From Vigna angularis (taxonomy: Eukaryota; Streptophyta; Magnoliopsida; Fabales; Fabaceae), in the NCBI RefSeq assembly GCF_016808095.1, contig NC_068971.1, positions 24,416,501 to 24,480,500 of the forward strand: DNA of 64,000 nt, given 5' to 3'. Below the pieces are notes generated by a model. It saw nothing but the letters and a program-made list of their open reading frames with translations, did no database searches and was not told the origin of the DNA. A program made the translations under genes and the position numbers. Shown here in pieces: positions 37,512 through 50,600 of the stretch (the stretch's first letter is position 1; every line of letters begins with the position of its first letter).

Positions 37512-37529
37512 TCCCCGGCAACGGCGCCA
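37512..37529 (-). other. Primer-binding site of the Athila-like element
   Basis: The minus strand reads TGGCGCCGTTGCCGGGGA, the primer site conserved among Athila elements. It lies 19 bases inside the end of the 5' LTR. Confidence 0.88.
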
Positions 37530-37548
37530 AAAACTTGATGGACAAATT

Positions 37549-38853
37549 TGTAAGCACCAAAATATGATGTCACAAACTTGTTTCACAATCGGCAAGTATG
37601 ACCGAATCGTTCAAGTAATAAACTTGGTAAGACCAAGTATCGTTCTTCCCAAAGGACTCTCGGCCTAGTTTAGTTATGTGATTTGTTGATTAGCTAGGAC
37701 TTACAAACGAAATATTTGGATTTAATTATGCAAGACGAAAAGTAAACATGTATGCATGAATTGATCAATGACAAAGACAAAAGATAAACACTCTCAAGGG
37801 AATATATGAATGAATATGTTGTTGGGGGTCAAGTTCATCTCATCCACTCTCATACATTTTAGGAATTCAACATTCAAATCATCATTGTTAATGCCACTCT
37901 CTAATGTACCATTCTAGATGGCTTCTCCCTAATCAAATAGTTCATACAATTCCTAGCATTCCTAATGATTAGTTCATGAGTGCAGGAGCTTAAAGGCAAC
38001 CAATAGAATATTGTCAGTATAATATTGGGAGAAATTCCCCGGATCTAGACTTTCCCGTACGTGCCCGTATCGACAAAACCAATAATCATGCATTAGAATG
38101 AGTTAAACAATGCAAGCATTGAGCAAAGAGGAAAAACCCTAACTAATGATGAAAGAAAGCATATGTCTTAATTCAAAGATGTAAACAACAGATTCCATAT
38201 ATGAGAGCTTCAAGAGATTACATTGATTCCCCAACAAACATACAAGGTTTAGTTCACCATATTCATGGTGAACCTAGATGAATAACAATGAAAGAATGAA
38301 AGAATAAACCCAATAAAGTGGAAGAGGTAGCTGAGCATCCAAGATCCTCCTTCAAAGGGGTGAGAGAGAGAGTGTTTGCCTCGTTTCTGCCAAAGATACC
38401 AAACCCTAGGACGTGCAAGCCCTTATATACTAATTTAGAGTTACAAAACATTACAAAAGCCCAAGCCCATTAAAGTGCCGCTCAGCGGTAAATACCGCTC
38501 AGCGGTGGTTGCGCGTCTTCTTTCTTCCCCTCAGCGGCCACTTTGCCCCTCAGCGGTTCCAACGTGACTTCTTGAGTGCCGCTCAGCGGTAAATACCGCT
38601 GAGCGGTGCCTTCGTCTTCTCTTTTTGCACTCTTTCTTGTCTTTTCTAATGTCACTTCTCTCCTTCTTCACTCTTTTCACTAAATTCACCTCAAAACCTG
38701 CACAAAAACACTCAAATCAAGCATAAACCTGTCCAGCTCTCTTATTTCTGAAAATATAGATAAAAGCATTGATTTCAAGCTAGTTTCTAAGTCTAAAGGT
38801 TGCTTTTAGTATCAATTTTAAGCATGAAAATAACAGTTTTTCAACTGTTATCA
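37549..38853 (-). repeat. 5' LTR of the Athila-like element, full length
   Basis: 1305 bp. On the minus strand it begins TGATAACAGTT and ends GTGCTTACA. A 9-bp stem hairpin (ATAACAGTT, loop GAAA, AACTGTTAT) sits at the extreme U3 end. It is flanked by the CAGAA target duplication at 38854-38858. Confidence 0.92.
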
Positions 38854-38858
38854 CAGAA

Positions 38859-39769
38859 CATTACTCAACATTTATACCACTTTCATACATTTAATACCTA
38901 TCAAACATTCCATGATATTACAAAATAATAATTTATTATACCCATAAACCCATGTTGGTATCTCTATTGAGAATAGAAACCATCACCAAGGCACTCTATT
39001 GTCATATTTCACTCATACAACAGTTAACACTTCCTACTCTTATTTACATTCTTAACCTAGCCAACCCACGACTACCCTCCAAAGATTCACGATACGCACT
39101 TATCCCTTACTACAAAACCACATGCACTGTAACCCGTGCATTCATATTCTGGGAATAACATCCCAAACCATTTTTTTTCCTTAGAACCCACAACCTTCCA
39201 ATTGGGTATACTATCTATCCACACCGTTTCTCAAGATTAACAAGTTTCAAACGAAATGCATCATGCTCAATCAATACATCAAAAAGTTAACTCCCCTTAC
39301 TTGGGTTTTCCAGTGAATTCTTTAAAGGCCCCTTGGTTCCTAGAAAATCCTGTGACTGCAACAAGGGTCCCTGCACAACTCCTTGATACTCACAATCTTC
39401 TCTCTATTACTCACTACGCTCAAGGTGGAGGACAAAAAGTGGTGGTTTCTCTCTTGCGCACTCTCTCGAGTTGTTCTGGAATATAGGAAATGGGTTCCTT
39501 CTTATTTCGCACACAAGCCACCGGAGGCCGCTCGTTCTTCCTGCCCTGCTACCGCCGTCATTGAGGATACCCAGCTAGTGGCTCCCCCGTGCCCCAAGGT
39601 CTCGCCGGATTCCCTCCAGTACCCACCGAGATACGTCGGTGCAGTTTCCCACCGATCTCGGTCCAATAGTAGTGGCGACGACGTGATGAATGTTGTTGGG
39701 ATTTGCACCTAACTTATGTCATTTTAATTTTTTTTAAATATTTACACAGTGCAACCTCTTCAAACGTGT
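38859..39769. other. MULE interior, right part, with a GC-rich gene- or LTR-like block
   Basis: 39380-39720 is clearly richer in G and C than its surroundings (GCCGGATTCCCTCCAGTACC on the plus strand). Either a captured gene fragment or the 5' part of another LTR would explain it. Open stretches occur on both strands but show no domain. The rest is AT-rich. Confidence 0.4.
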
Positions 39770-39967
39770 CACGTATTCATCAAATTGCACAGCTCACTCA
39801 GGTGTGGCCACGGTGGCATTTACACCGTTATATTTTTAACGGTGTGAGCAAAAAGGACCTGATTGAACATTTTTTAACGAAATATGGGATCTTACTGAGC
39901 TTTTTTAAAAGGTATGATCACTTTGAACCAAACCCCTAAAAGTAGAGACCAAAGGATATATTAAACC
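39770..39967 (-). repeat. Right terminal inverted repeat of the MULE
   Basis: Reverse complement of 28012-28208. Its outer end GGTTTAATATATCC abuts the 9-bp target duplication. Confidence 0.92.
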
Positions 39968-39976
39968 AAAAAATTA

Positions 39977-41404
39977 ATAATGATATCAGAGAGTCTGATT
40001 TGTCTTGCGAAATAAGTATGTCTCATTGTAATTGTATTAATTGTATTAAGATTTGATCACAATGAAGGTTAAAAAAAATTTAACCATTTATGAGAATAGA
40101 CTAGTTCAAAAATAAGTTGATTAAGTTATATTTTATATGAAACTTTTAATTTACTTTATATTAATATTTTATTTTAATTACATAACGTGTGCACTTGTAA
40201 GAAAACGTTATAACATAAAAATATTTTTTACATTGGATATTTTCAATTTTTATGTCAAGTATATAGTAGGTCACCAATTTATTAGGCCCACACTAATTTA
40301 ATCAAGAAAAAAATAAGTATTTTTCTTAATGGACTTTTAGTTCATATGCAATTTAAAATTATGCAATCCTTTTCCTATAGTGTTTAGGACAGAAACAAAG
40401 TGGGAGACAAATAGACAGAAATTGTGAGTGCCTATGGAGTAGACTAAGTCCCATGGTTTTTTTTTCATATTGAGATTTTTCAATATGACAGAGTTTTGTT
40501 GTTTACTAATTTCTCTCTCCTTTATTTTAGGTGTTTCATTATTTTTGCATATTAGTTATATAGGAAAGACTTTATATGGGTTTTACTTCTTGCTATGTGT
40601 TATATTTGTTATCTTTCCAACAATTAGTATCAAGGAGCTTTGGTTTATGCTATGAAGATGATATAATGATCATGTTGGAACCATGACTAAATTCTACAAA
40701 GTATTCATATGGAGGAAGATTTATTATTTTCCAAAGACTTGTGTGATCCTATTGAGGATCAGGGTGTTAAATAAGCAGATAAAGAAGAAGACTATTGGTG
40801 TGATTTAATAATAGATAGAATCAATCTATTTATCATCATGTATCACGTAAGACTCTTGCTTATAACTTATGGAAAAAATTAAGTAAGTTTTTTTAGTGTT
40901 AAAGTTCCTTGGACAAAGCATTCCTTATTAAGAAGCTAATAAACTTGAAATACAAGGATGATATTTTAGTGGCAGACCACTTGAGTAGGTTTCAAAATAT
41001 GGTGAATTAGTTAATCTCTATAGAGGTTATATTAGATTATGAGCCACTAGCATTGTTGTTGCTTAGCTCATTACCAGACAGTTGGGTGACAATGGTGGTA
41101 TGTCTATGTAACTCTGCTCCTAATGGAAAACTGACTTTTGACATGTTAAGGATATACCTTCTTAAATGAAGAAACTGGGAGGAAGAGTTGTAGTAAGATT
41201 ATCTAATATACTCAAATGAAGCTTTAGTTATTGAGTCAAGAGGAAGAGATATGTATAGAAATTTTTAGAGATTTAATGACCATTCTCAAAGATTTAATGA
41301 TCTTAGCAAGTCAAGGGGGAAATCAAGATTAAAGAAAGATATCACATGTTTTCATTGTAATAAAAGTGTAAGATCCTTAAGCAAAAGAGATCAAGAGATG
41401 GAGG
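39977..41404 (+). pseudogene. Copia LTR-gag remnant, copy 2
   Basis: The duplicate of 23970-25414. The primer site is further decayed (TTAGTATCA, about 40622). Gag phrases KLINLKYKDD, LALLLLSSLPDSWVT and NGKLTFDM can be read between 40930 and 41150, with stops and frameshifts. LPDSWVT is closer to the family consensus than in copy 1. Confidence 0.73.
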
Positions 41405-42841
<1,437 letters not shown>

Positions 42842-42849
42842 GTGGATGA

Positions 42850-43730
42850 GTGCATGCATGTTGGCATTGAGGAAGCATTATGGATGGTAGCCTACATATA
42901 GTACATAAGAGTGGAAGTATCATGGATGGAGAAGAACATGAGTTGGATAAGAAGAGTAGCATGTTATACGCTAGTACGCGACGACCTTTCCATATGGGAC
43001 TATAGTCGGGTTCTCCAAAAATGTGTTACCTTGGAGTAGGCTGAGTACATTATACGTAAAAAAAACATGAAGGTATCTATGGGTATCACTCTAGAGCAAG
43101 GACCATGACAACACGAATCCTTCAAGGTAGATACTTATGGCTGACCATGGAGACGGACTTTACTGCCTATGTTCAAAAATATACTTTGCAAGAAACATGG
43201 AAATCTCATATATAGCAGACAAGAAGATTTTCACTATATCTTCTCTTTATGGCCTTTTGCGATGCGAGGGATGGATATTCTTGGTCTCTTTGCTCCAGGC
43301 AAAGGACAAGTTCTTACTAGTCACCATCGACTACTTAAGTAAGTGGATTGAGGCATAACATCTAGCTACATCACAGCTTAACAAGTCCTTTCGTTTGGAA
43401 AAACATAGTATACCAGTGTGGAGTGTCGCATATTGTCATTACTAACAATCGACGCCAATTTATAGACAAGGAACTAGTCATGTTCTATACTGAACTTAGC
43501 ATAAAACACAAAACCAGCTCAATAGAATACCCCTAATGTAATAGACAGGTCGAGGCAACCAACATAGTTACCTTTGTCGAATATAAGAAGAGACTGAACT
43601 CGACAAAGATAGGTGGCCAGAACAAGTGTTGTGGGCATATTGTTACACTCCACATATTACTTGTTTTGCTCCTAATATATTTATTGTGGCATGGGATCTG
43701 CTATATGACTTTATATGACTTTTAGGAATC
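42850..43730 (+). pseudogene. Ty3/gypsy integrase fragment, decayed
   Basis: Translation in shifting frames gives phrases of the gypsy integrase core. Near 43230-43360 are YGLLRCEGWIFLVSL and KFLLVTIDYLSKWIEA. About 43440-43560 corresponds to the second catalytic Asp region (ITNNRRQFIDKE, with the Asp replaced by Asn) and to IEYP.CNRQVEATN, where the catalytic Glu context remains. Stops and frameshifts are frequent. It is unrelated to elements A and B, and resembles Tat/Athila-type integrases. Confidence 0.7.
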
Positions 43731-46550
43731 AAGCTTATTATTTAGAATTACTCTTCCCACATACTTCAAATGCTCAAGTGTTATGGCTTTCTCCACTGAT
43801 AAAGGAAATTCTTGAATAGAAAACGGTACTATAGTACTTCCTTGATCTCATGTTTCAAGGCCATCTCGAACTTCTTGAATATCATTTTTCTTCTATACCA
43901 AGCCACGTTATAATCTTACTCGAAATATATCAGATGATCTCATGCCTAATAAGAACTAAATCCTACGGAAATCGAATCCTAATAAACTAAACCATATATA
44001 TAATTTAATGTATAAAAAATACTTAAAAATAATAATAAACTGTACAAGAGACAAAATTCTCTTACAATTTTAATAAACTTCATAAAAGACTTTTTTGAAA
44101 AAAATAATAAACTCGGTGAAAGATTTTCCTTAACAAAATAAAAATAAACTCTAGACTTCCCTTATTATGTTTCCAGTATTTGAACTCTAATTTGGTGCAA
44201 CTTCTTTCTTGATCAATGCCTACTTCTTTCCCTATTTCCCTTTAACCTCTTCTCATAATTTCTAAAAGGATTTTGATGTACATCTACTCTATTCAGCCCC
44301 CATTTTAATAAGGAAATATATGTTTTATTGATATTCTTCATCTTAATTGTCGTTGATGTGTAATTATACTAACTTAAAAGTCTTTTAAATTGTCATTAGT
44401 ACAATAAAAATATCCAATTGCCAACTTTATTCAACTCTTAAAAATTTATTCCACTTTTTAAAATATCTATATTTTCTTAAATAATTAATTTTGATAAGTT
44501 TATTATTCCATTTTTTAAATAAAAGTAACTTATGAAAATAAATAAATAAGTAAGCAAAAATAATAAACTATTAAACATAAGTTAGTATTGGTTCTCACAT
44601 TCTTCCCAACTTAAAAGTTTTAGTCCTAAAAAATGTATTAAACACAAACAAATGAGGATAAGAGGCTCACATTCTAATTCTCATATTGTATTCTATCTAC
44701 TCCTACTTTTACCTAGTTCAAATCTCTACCTCTTAGTTGTTTAACTCTTTTGTCTACTACTTTCATGAGACTAAATTTGTAGGATAATTACTCCTTTAAC
44801 TCTATCTTGCCTTGTTCAATGACACGAGTGGGATGTATGCATTTCCTGAGTTACAAAACATGAAATATATGTAGATTTCCAAGAGAAGGAAGTAAGGCAA
44901 CTTCATAAATTGATGGACTAATTATTCTTATAATCTAATATAGTTCAATGAATTTAAGGTAAAAAATTTTCCCAACCTCCAATATGATAAAGTATACAAA
45001 CCTGCAAAAGATCTTCAAAAGATTATAGTCCTTCACCTAAAATCATATTTTACAATTCTTTCTCATTGGGCATGCAAACTTTTCCTTTAAACTTCAAGGT
45101 TCCACCAACTCTTACAAAAAATTCTTGACTCCCATGTTCCATTTCTACCCTGAACTTGTGATCTACCAATTGTCTTTTCTCAACCATAACAAAAAAACTC
45201 ATTAGTGATGGTAAGCATGCGACAACAAATATGATTTGATGAATGTCTTTGAACTATTACAACATCTCCAATTCTTTTGTCAAGGCAACTATATATGAAC
45301 AAATTTTGTTCATTGTCTTTTCTCTCGGGAACTGATGCTTAAAAAAGGGTATGCCGTGATTAAAGGACAATGTGTTTGCGCTCAAGCGATAAATTTAATA
45401 ATGGAAAATATATTTTTCTGCACATGTATAATTTTATTTTAATTTATTGATTTGGTTGGTTTTAATTAATATAAAAATTTTAAAAAAAATGAAATTACGA
45501 TGTTGTTTGGTATTGTTAAAAATTAATCTTTATTTGAATAAAGTGTGGTCTATCCGAAATTGTATACGAATAATAAGAGTCTAAACATTATGTGTTTCAA
45601 GGTAGACGATCCATCAAACAATTTACTATCTCACTCTCCTAAACAAATATCCTTCGTCAAAATTCACTAGCAACCAACAACATATATTTGCATTCAGGTG
45701 GCTTCACTAGATTGAACGCCTGAATCTTTTGAAAGTACTCTACCTTTTATCCCATAGTAACTACTCATGTGTTAACTTTAACACAAGCAATTGCATCGTG
45801 AAAATAGTCATCCACCTCTCTTGTTGTCATCAAGACAAAAAGAAGGTATCCTCAAACCCTTATCTCTTTAGCTACCTCGTTGTCTTTTAAACCAACAAAC
45901 AGAGGTTTGAGGATTATATTGTTCTTGTTGCACTAAATGGTTAGGTGTGGAATTTTTATATACTTTAGGTCTACCAAATTCTTCTCTAGGGATTTCCTTA
46001 GGTTTTAAACCAACCTAATTCATCATTAGTTTGAGCTAGAAATTAATACAATTTATTCAATTGTAGGTCAAGTTGAATCCAACTCTCTTAATCTACGAGT
46101 TTGCGGTTGAGTTGGAAGTAAGTTGATATGGAATCCACCAGCAACAACTCTTTGTCATTTTTATTACAATTAATTGTTTACTACTTATAATTACATGTAA
46201 GTTGACAGTTTGATCTTTTTAAACAATTTGATCTTTTTAAAAATTTTGGTTTATGGACAGAACATATTGAATCTATTTTATTAATGATTCGATTTTATCA
46301 ATGTTTGGATGAAATATTTGAATTTATAAGCACATTTATGTATCAATAAAAAGAATTTAGTGTTATGATTTGAATTTCATGTTCACGTAAGTTGAACATC
46401 CAAACACCTTCGCATTGTGTAACCAGCAGATTTGTTAGATCACATCTCAACGGTAGTCTTGAATTTAATAGTTGTGGATAGGAACATCGAGTGTTAATTG
46501 CTTCACCTCAATATCAATTATCTAACCCAAAATGTGACAACATATGTCTT
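43731..46550. other. AT-rich intergenic DNA
   Basis: Degenerate AT-rich sequence with no open frame longer than about 60 codons and no recognised domain. Some stretches look like old antisense retroelement sequence. Confidence 0.55.
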
Positions 46551-46900
46551 GCTCTCTAAAAATGATTTTTGCATCCTGTCTGCAACTTTATTTTGTCATA
46601 ACATATGACGAACAATCAAGTGTTTCCCAACATTGTCTCCACAAAAATCATTAAACACCTGAGAGAAAAAAACTCCATATTATTATCAGTTTGTAGACAC
46701 TTGATTTTCTTCCTGATTTCATTTAGCATCAAGAGTATTCAATACTTTAATTCAACAAATCTAGTATAATTATTAATGGTTAAATGAAATGATGAAACTT
46801 TCGATTAGCCCCAACAATTAAGTTAAACATAGTTCAACATAACCTTTGTAGTATATACTTTATTCAAAAACCTTTGCATGTATTATTTCTCAAACACACA
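46551..46900 (-). pseudogene. Possible decayed copia integrase fragment
   Basis: On the minus strand the order resembles the copia integrase stretch between the catalytic core residues: a KIKCLQTDN-like phrase at about 46680-46710, followed by GVFFSQVFNDF-like and ITKCLVVRHML-like phrases. It is too decayed for a firm call. Confidence 0.35.
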
Positions 46901-47616
46901 ATGCTAAAAAATAAGAGAGCTTAAATAATTACAACCCTAGAAATTTGTCGTCATACAGTAAGTTTGCCTCCATAAAGTAGGAATTGGCCACACTTTCGTC
47001 AGCTAAACACTATCAGTGTCATTGCTTCATGCTAGTTTACAGCTATACACGAGAAAAAAAAATACAAAAATATGCGCAGCGGGCAGCAGACATTAAACAT
47101 ATTGGTGGTAAAATAAACCCGTATTCTCCGCAATTGAAGATGGAAAATGGATGCCAATACAAAATACGATTACTATACCCAACCACTTAACAAAAAGGTC
47201 AAAGGAGATGCACCCTTATGAGTTATGAACATGGTGGTGCCTCTAACCTTGCCATTCTGGACATGCTACGAGATTTGAAATAGCATTGCTCTTCTAATGA
47301 TGAAGATTATCAACAATAGCAATTGAAAGAGTATAGAGCTTTTGTGCAAACATCATGCATTTTAATAGACATAAAAAAAAATTAAAAAGTAAAAAAAAAC
47401 TGTTAATCGTACGTATATTCCAACATCATCACACTTGAGAGTGTTCAAAACATGAGCTTCATGAGTATGCAGTTAATCTGTTCAATTTTCCAACCAACTT
47501 TTGGCCAGTAGTCAACAATATCGTGATTGGCCTTTCAGCTGTACAACATTGATATTAAAAGTACTGAAACTAAATTCAAGCTAAATTTGAACAAAAAAAA
47601 AAAAAGATTCCATGCT
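46901..47616. other. 3' flank of VIPP1
   Basis: AT-rich DNA downstream of the VIPP1 stop codon. The gene's 3' UTR and poly-A site should lie in the right part of this stretch. Short open frames here have no domain. Confidence 0.5.
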
Positions 47617-50600
47617 TCAAAATTCCTTTGCTCTTTGCCTCAATTGATCAAGTTCCAACTCAATCTCAGAGTCTCGAAATGGATTTCCAGTGTTGGTGCT
47701 AGTGGTGCCACTTCTTCCAGGAGGAAGGTCACCTTTCTGCTTGAAGCAAACAGGCAAACAATTTATTGAAAAATATTATAAATAGCACCTAGGTAGTATC
47801 GCACAAAACTTCCTCTACGTCTAATTTTACTTTAGCAAGACGTAATGCGTTAGGAAAAAGAAAAAATGAATTCCTTGCCTTTCACAGGTTTAACTCCTAG
47901 TCACAAAACAGCGAAAACTTGCAAGACAGAATTAAATTCTCGTGGCATTATACCCAAACAGAAGCTATTTCACATTTGAAGCTTACCTTTGAACCACCAG
48001 ATAATTCTTTCTTCAAATTTGCGAGATCGTCATCAACTGATGAGCTCTCAAGCAATGCAAACTGCAAAAATCAATAATTAATCGCTGCAGAAGAATGAAA
48101 CCCAGGAATTTCACAAACAATCATGATGGGGAAATTAAACTTGCCTCCCTTAAGGTTTCTATATTGAATGACACTCTTATATATTCTAGTTTTAAAATTG
48201 GCATTCCTCAATAGTTTTAAAATAATAGCATTCACATCTATGGTTTTTAAATAAATATTCACCTCTTATGCTTTTAATAAGTAACATTCATCTCCCTTAT
48301 ATTTTAACAAAATAAAACTATAACACTTCCCTTATTTTATTTTAAAATATCATATTAACAAAAACTTCTATAAAAAAATATGAAAATTAAAAATTATGTT
48401 TTAAAATATAAAAATAAAAGAACTTTATAAACAAAAAAAACTTTAAAAAATTGTTACAAAAACAAAATAAAGGGAGTTGAGTGTTCCTTTATAAAAAAAC
48501 ATAACGGAAGTGAGTATCATATAGTAAAAATATGAGGGAGGTTAATGTCTATTTAAAAACTAGAGATTGTAAGGTGTCATTTTATTAAAAACATAAAAGA
48601 GATGAGTGTCTATTTTGGAACTATAAAGGATGTGAGTTTAGTTTACCTTTTGGAACTAAAAAGGATGTGAGTGTACCTTGTATAAGGTATGTAAAATTTC
48701 CACATTACGTAATGTACGTAAGAAGGAATGCATTTTACAATCTGTCACTCCAAACTCCCCAACTCTAACGCACTATAAAATACTCAATGGAGATAAGTGC
48801 AATTTTCTCATAGTGTAATGAAGCAATAAGTTTTACAGTCTCTGCCTTGTCTTTTTCTCTTAAGTAAATCCTTGTGCTGCAAATGATAGGGGAATCTAGG
48901 GGTGTCAACCTTGTTGGGATCTCTTTCTTTAAGGGTGATATCAAACACGTCAACCCTTATATAAAAAGAAAAGAAAAAAAACAAAACACTTTACGGTCTG
49001 TCACCCCAAACTCCCCCAAGTCTAATGCATGATAAAATTATCGGACGAAGCCAAGGGATTTATACAACAAACCCCAAAATATACTTGAAACTTATGGTTG
49101 TTCCATTGGTTTTGTGGTTCTGAGCTAAATCAAATTATCTAACAAAGAAAAAGATTTACAGAAAGAAATTCTGTATTTCTGATGCATAATTAATTGGCTC
49201 CAGTTTATTTCCTTACTAAATAGCTTCCGAGGAAATGGTTTCTACATTTTCCAACAGTAAGTGAAATCCACAAAGAAAACTACATTATTTTTTAATAGAT
49301 TACATAACTGTAGTGAATCTAGCTATGATCATAATAGTTCAGAAGATTTCGTTTTCCATTATTTGGACATCTATGTTTCCTAAAAGTAAAATTAAAATAA
49401 AACAAATCTAGTTCGCCCCTTTTAGTTCGTTCATTTCCATGCACAACATATAAGGCACACATAAACATAAGTTACATGGTAAACAATTACTACCTTTCCT
49501 TCAAGATCGTCAGTTGTCAACTGGCCAAGAGCTTCAGCTTGGGACTCCATTGCCATCACTACCAAGATAATAGAAAATAATTACAAAGACAATTTCATAC
49601 ACAATAGTAAGAGCATATAAAAGATTATATAAATAACTCATGCAAATACTCACTTTATTCCATAGAATAGGCATTTTAAGCATGTTATATCATGCTATCA
49701 AATGCCATGTTTCATTATAATTTTACTCATTATAGATTTTGAATACTATTACATTTATTGAGATAATTAATAATGAGCATGCATATGGTCAAAATGTGCA
49801 TAACTCACAAAGAATAGGTTGGGCTTAATTATAATGTATCATGATTATTGCCCTTGACATTTGTCAAAATCAAAATACATTAAAAAAAAAGTCTGTGACT
49901 AGAAGCTTCAACGTGTCAGATTATTTCCTGGATTCTATAGTTTATCAATATAACAATAGGTTATCAGTTTGAAAAAAAGAAAAAGGAAAGTGAGCAGGAT
50001 AGGAAGCATAGAACCTCAAAATAACTCAGTGGCTTGGCAATGAAATTATGTTTGTATATGGTCAAAGTTACTCATTAAGTATAAGCCACAATTCAGCAAA
50101 AAAAGTACATGCAAAAAATTTTCTAACCTTTCTCTTCCATCTTTTCAAAGGCTGAAAGAGCACTACTAGTATTGACATTTCCCAGCATCTCACTCACCTT
50201 GGTTGCAGTCCTGAAGAAACATCAACCAACAACCATCACTAAAATACCCATAGAAGACTTTAATAACACGGAAGTCAATGGGTAAAAGAATTAAAAGACA
50301 AACTTTGCTGATTGAGCTCTTGCTTTCAGGGTATCCTTCTTCGACCTTGCCTCCTGTATCTTACTCTCCAAAAGCTACAAAACAAAAAAATTATAGCTCA
50401 TAGCTGTCATAGATAAATGTTATGTATAATAAAAATTCCAGCATTAGAGTATTAAATTAAAACTGCTACACGGATTCCAATCATTTCCAGAAGGAGGCAA
50501 TTCTTACAATGAAGGTGTCAAAGGAATTGTTTTTGTGTCCACTTCCAGCAAGAAAAAAATTCAATCTCAATTTTTAAACTGCATGCTCCCCATTAACATT

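Larger units (their letters stand above)
28985..38853 (-). mobile_element. Athila-like gypsy element, pol-less, with an extra inverted LTR
   Basis: The internal region is read on the minus strand and bounded by two direct LTRs (30264-31052 and 37549-38853). A third, opposite-facing LTR copy (28985-30263) is fused to the left one. A perfect 5-bp target duplication CAGAA lies outside the inverted copy (28980-28984) and outside the right LTR (38854-38858), so the whole composite appears to have integrated as one unit. It carries the Athila-type primer site, gag-protease and a second ORF, but no reverse transcriptase, RNase H or integrase. The three LTRs are nearly identical, so the insertion is recent. 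Confidence 0.88.
28012..39967. mobile_element. Non-autonomous Mutator-like element (MULE) with nested Athila-like insertion
   Basis: Terminal inverted repeats of about 195 bases begin GGTTTAATACATC on the left and GGTTTAATATATCC on the right (reverse strand). A perfect 9-bp target duplication AAAAAATTA (28003-28011 and 39968-39976) matches the empty site in duplication unit 1. Nine-base duplications and long inverted repeats are the hallmark of Mutator-like elements. Without the nested retrotransposon it is about 2.1 kb and encodes no transposase. Confidence 0.92.

Noticed and set aside
39383..39712. Possible captured protein-coding exon in the MULE
   Set aside because: GC-rich but open on both strands, no splice-bounded exon or domain recognised; kept only as a gene- or LTR-like block.
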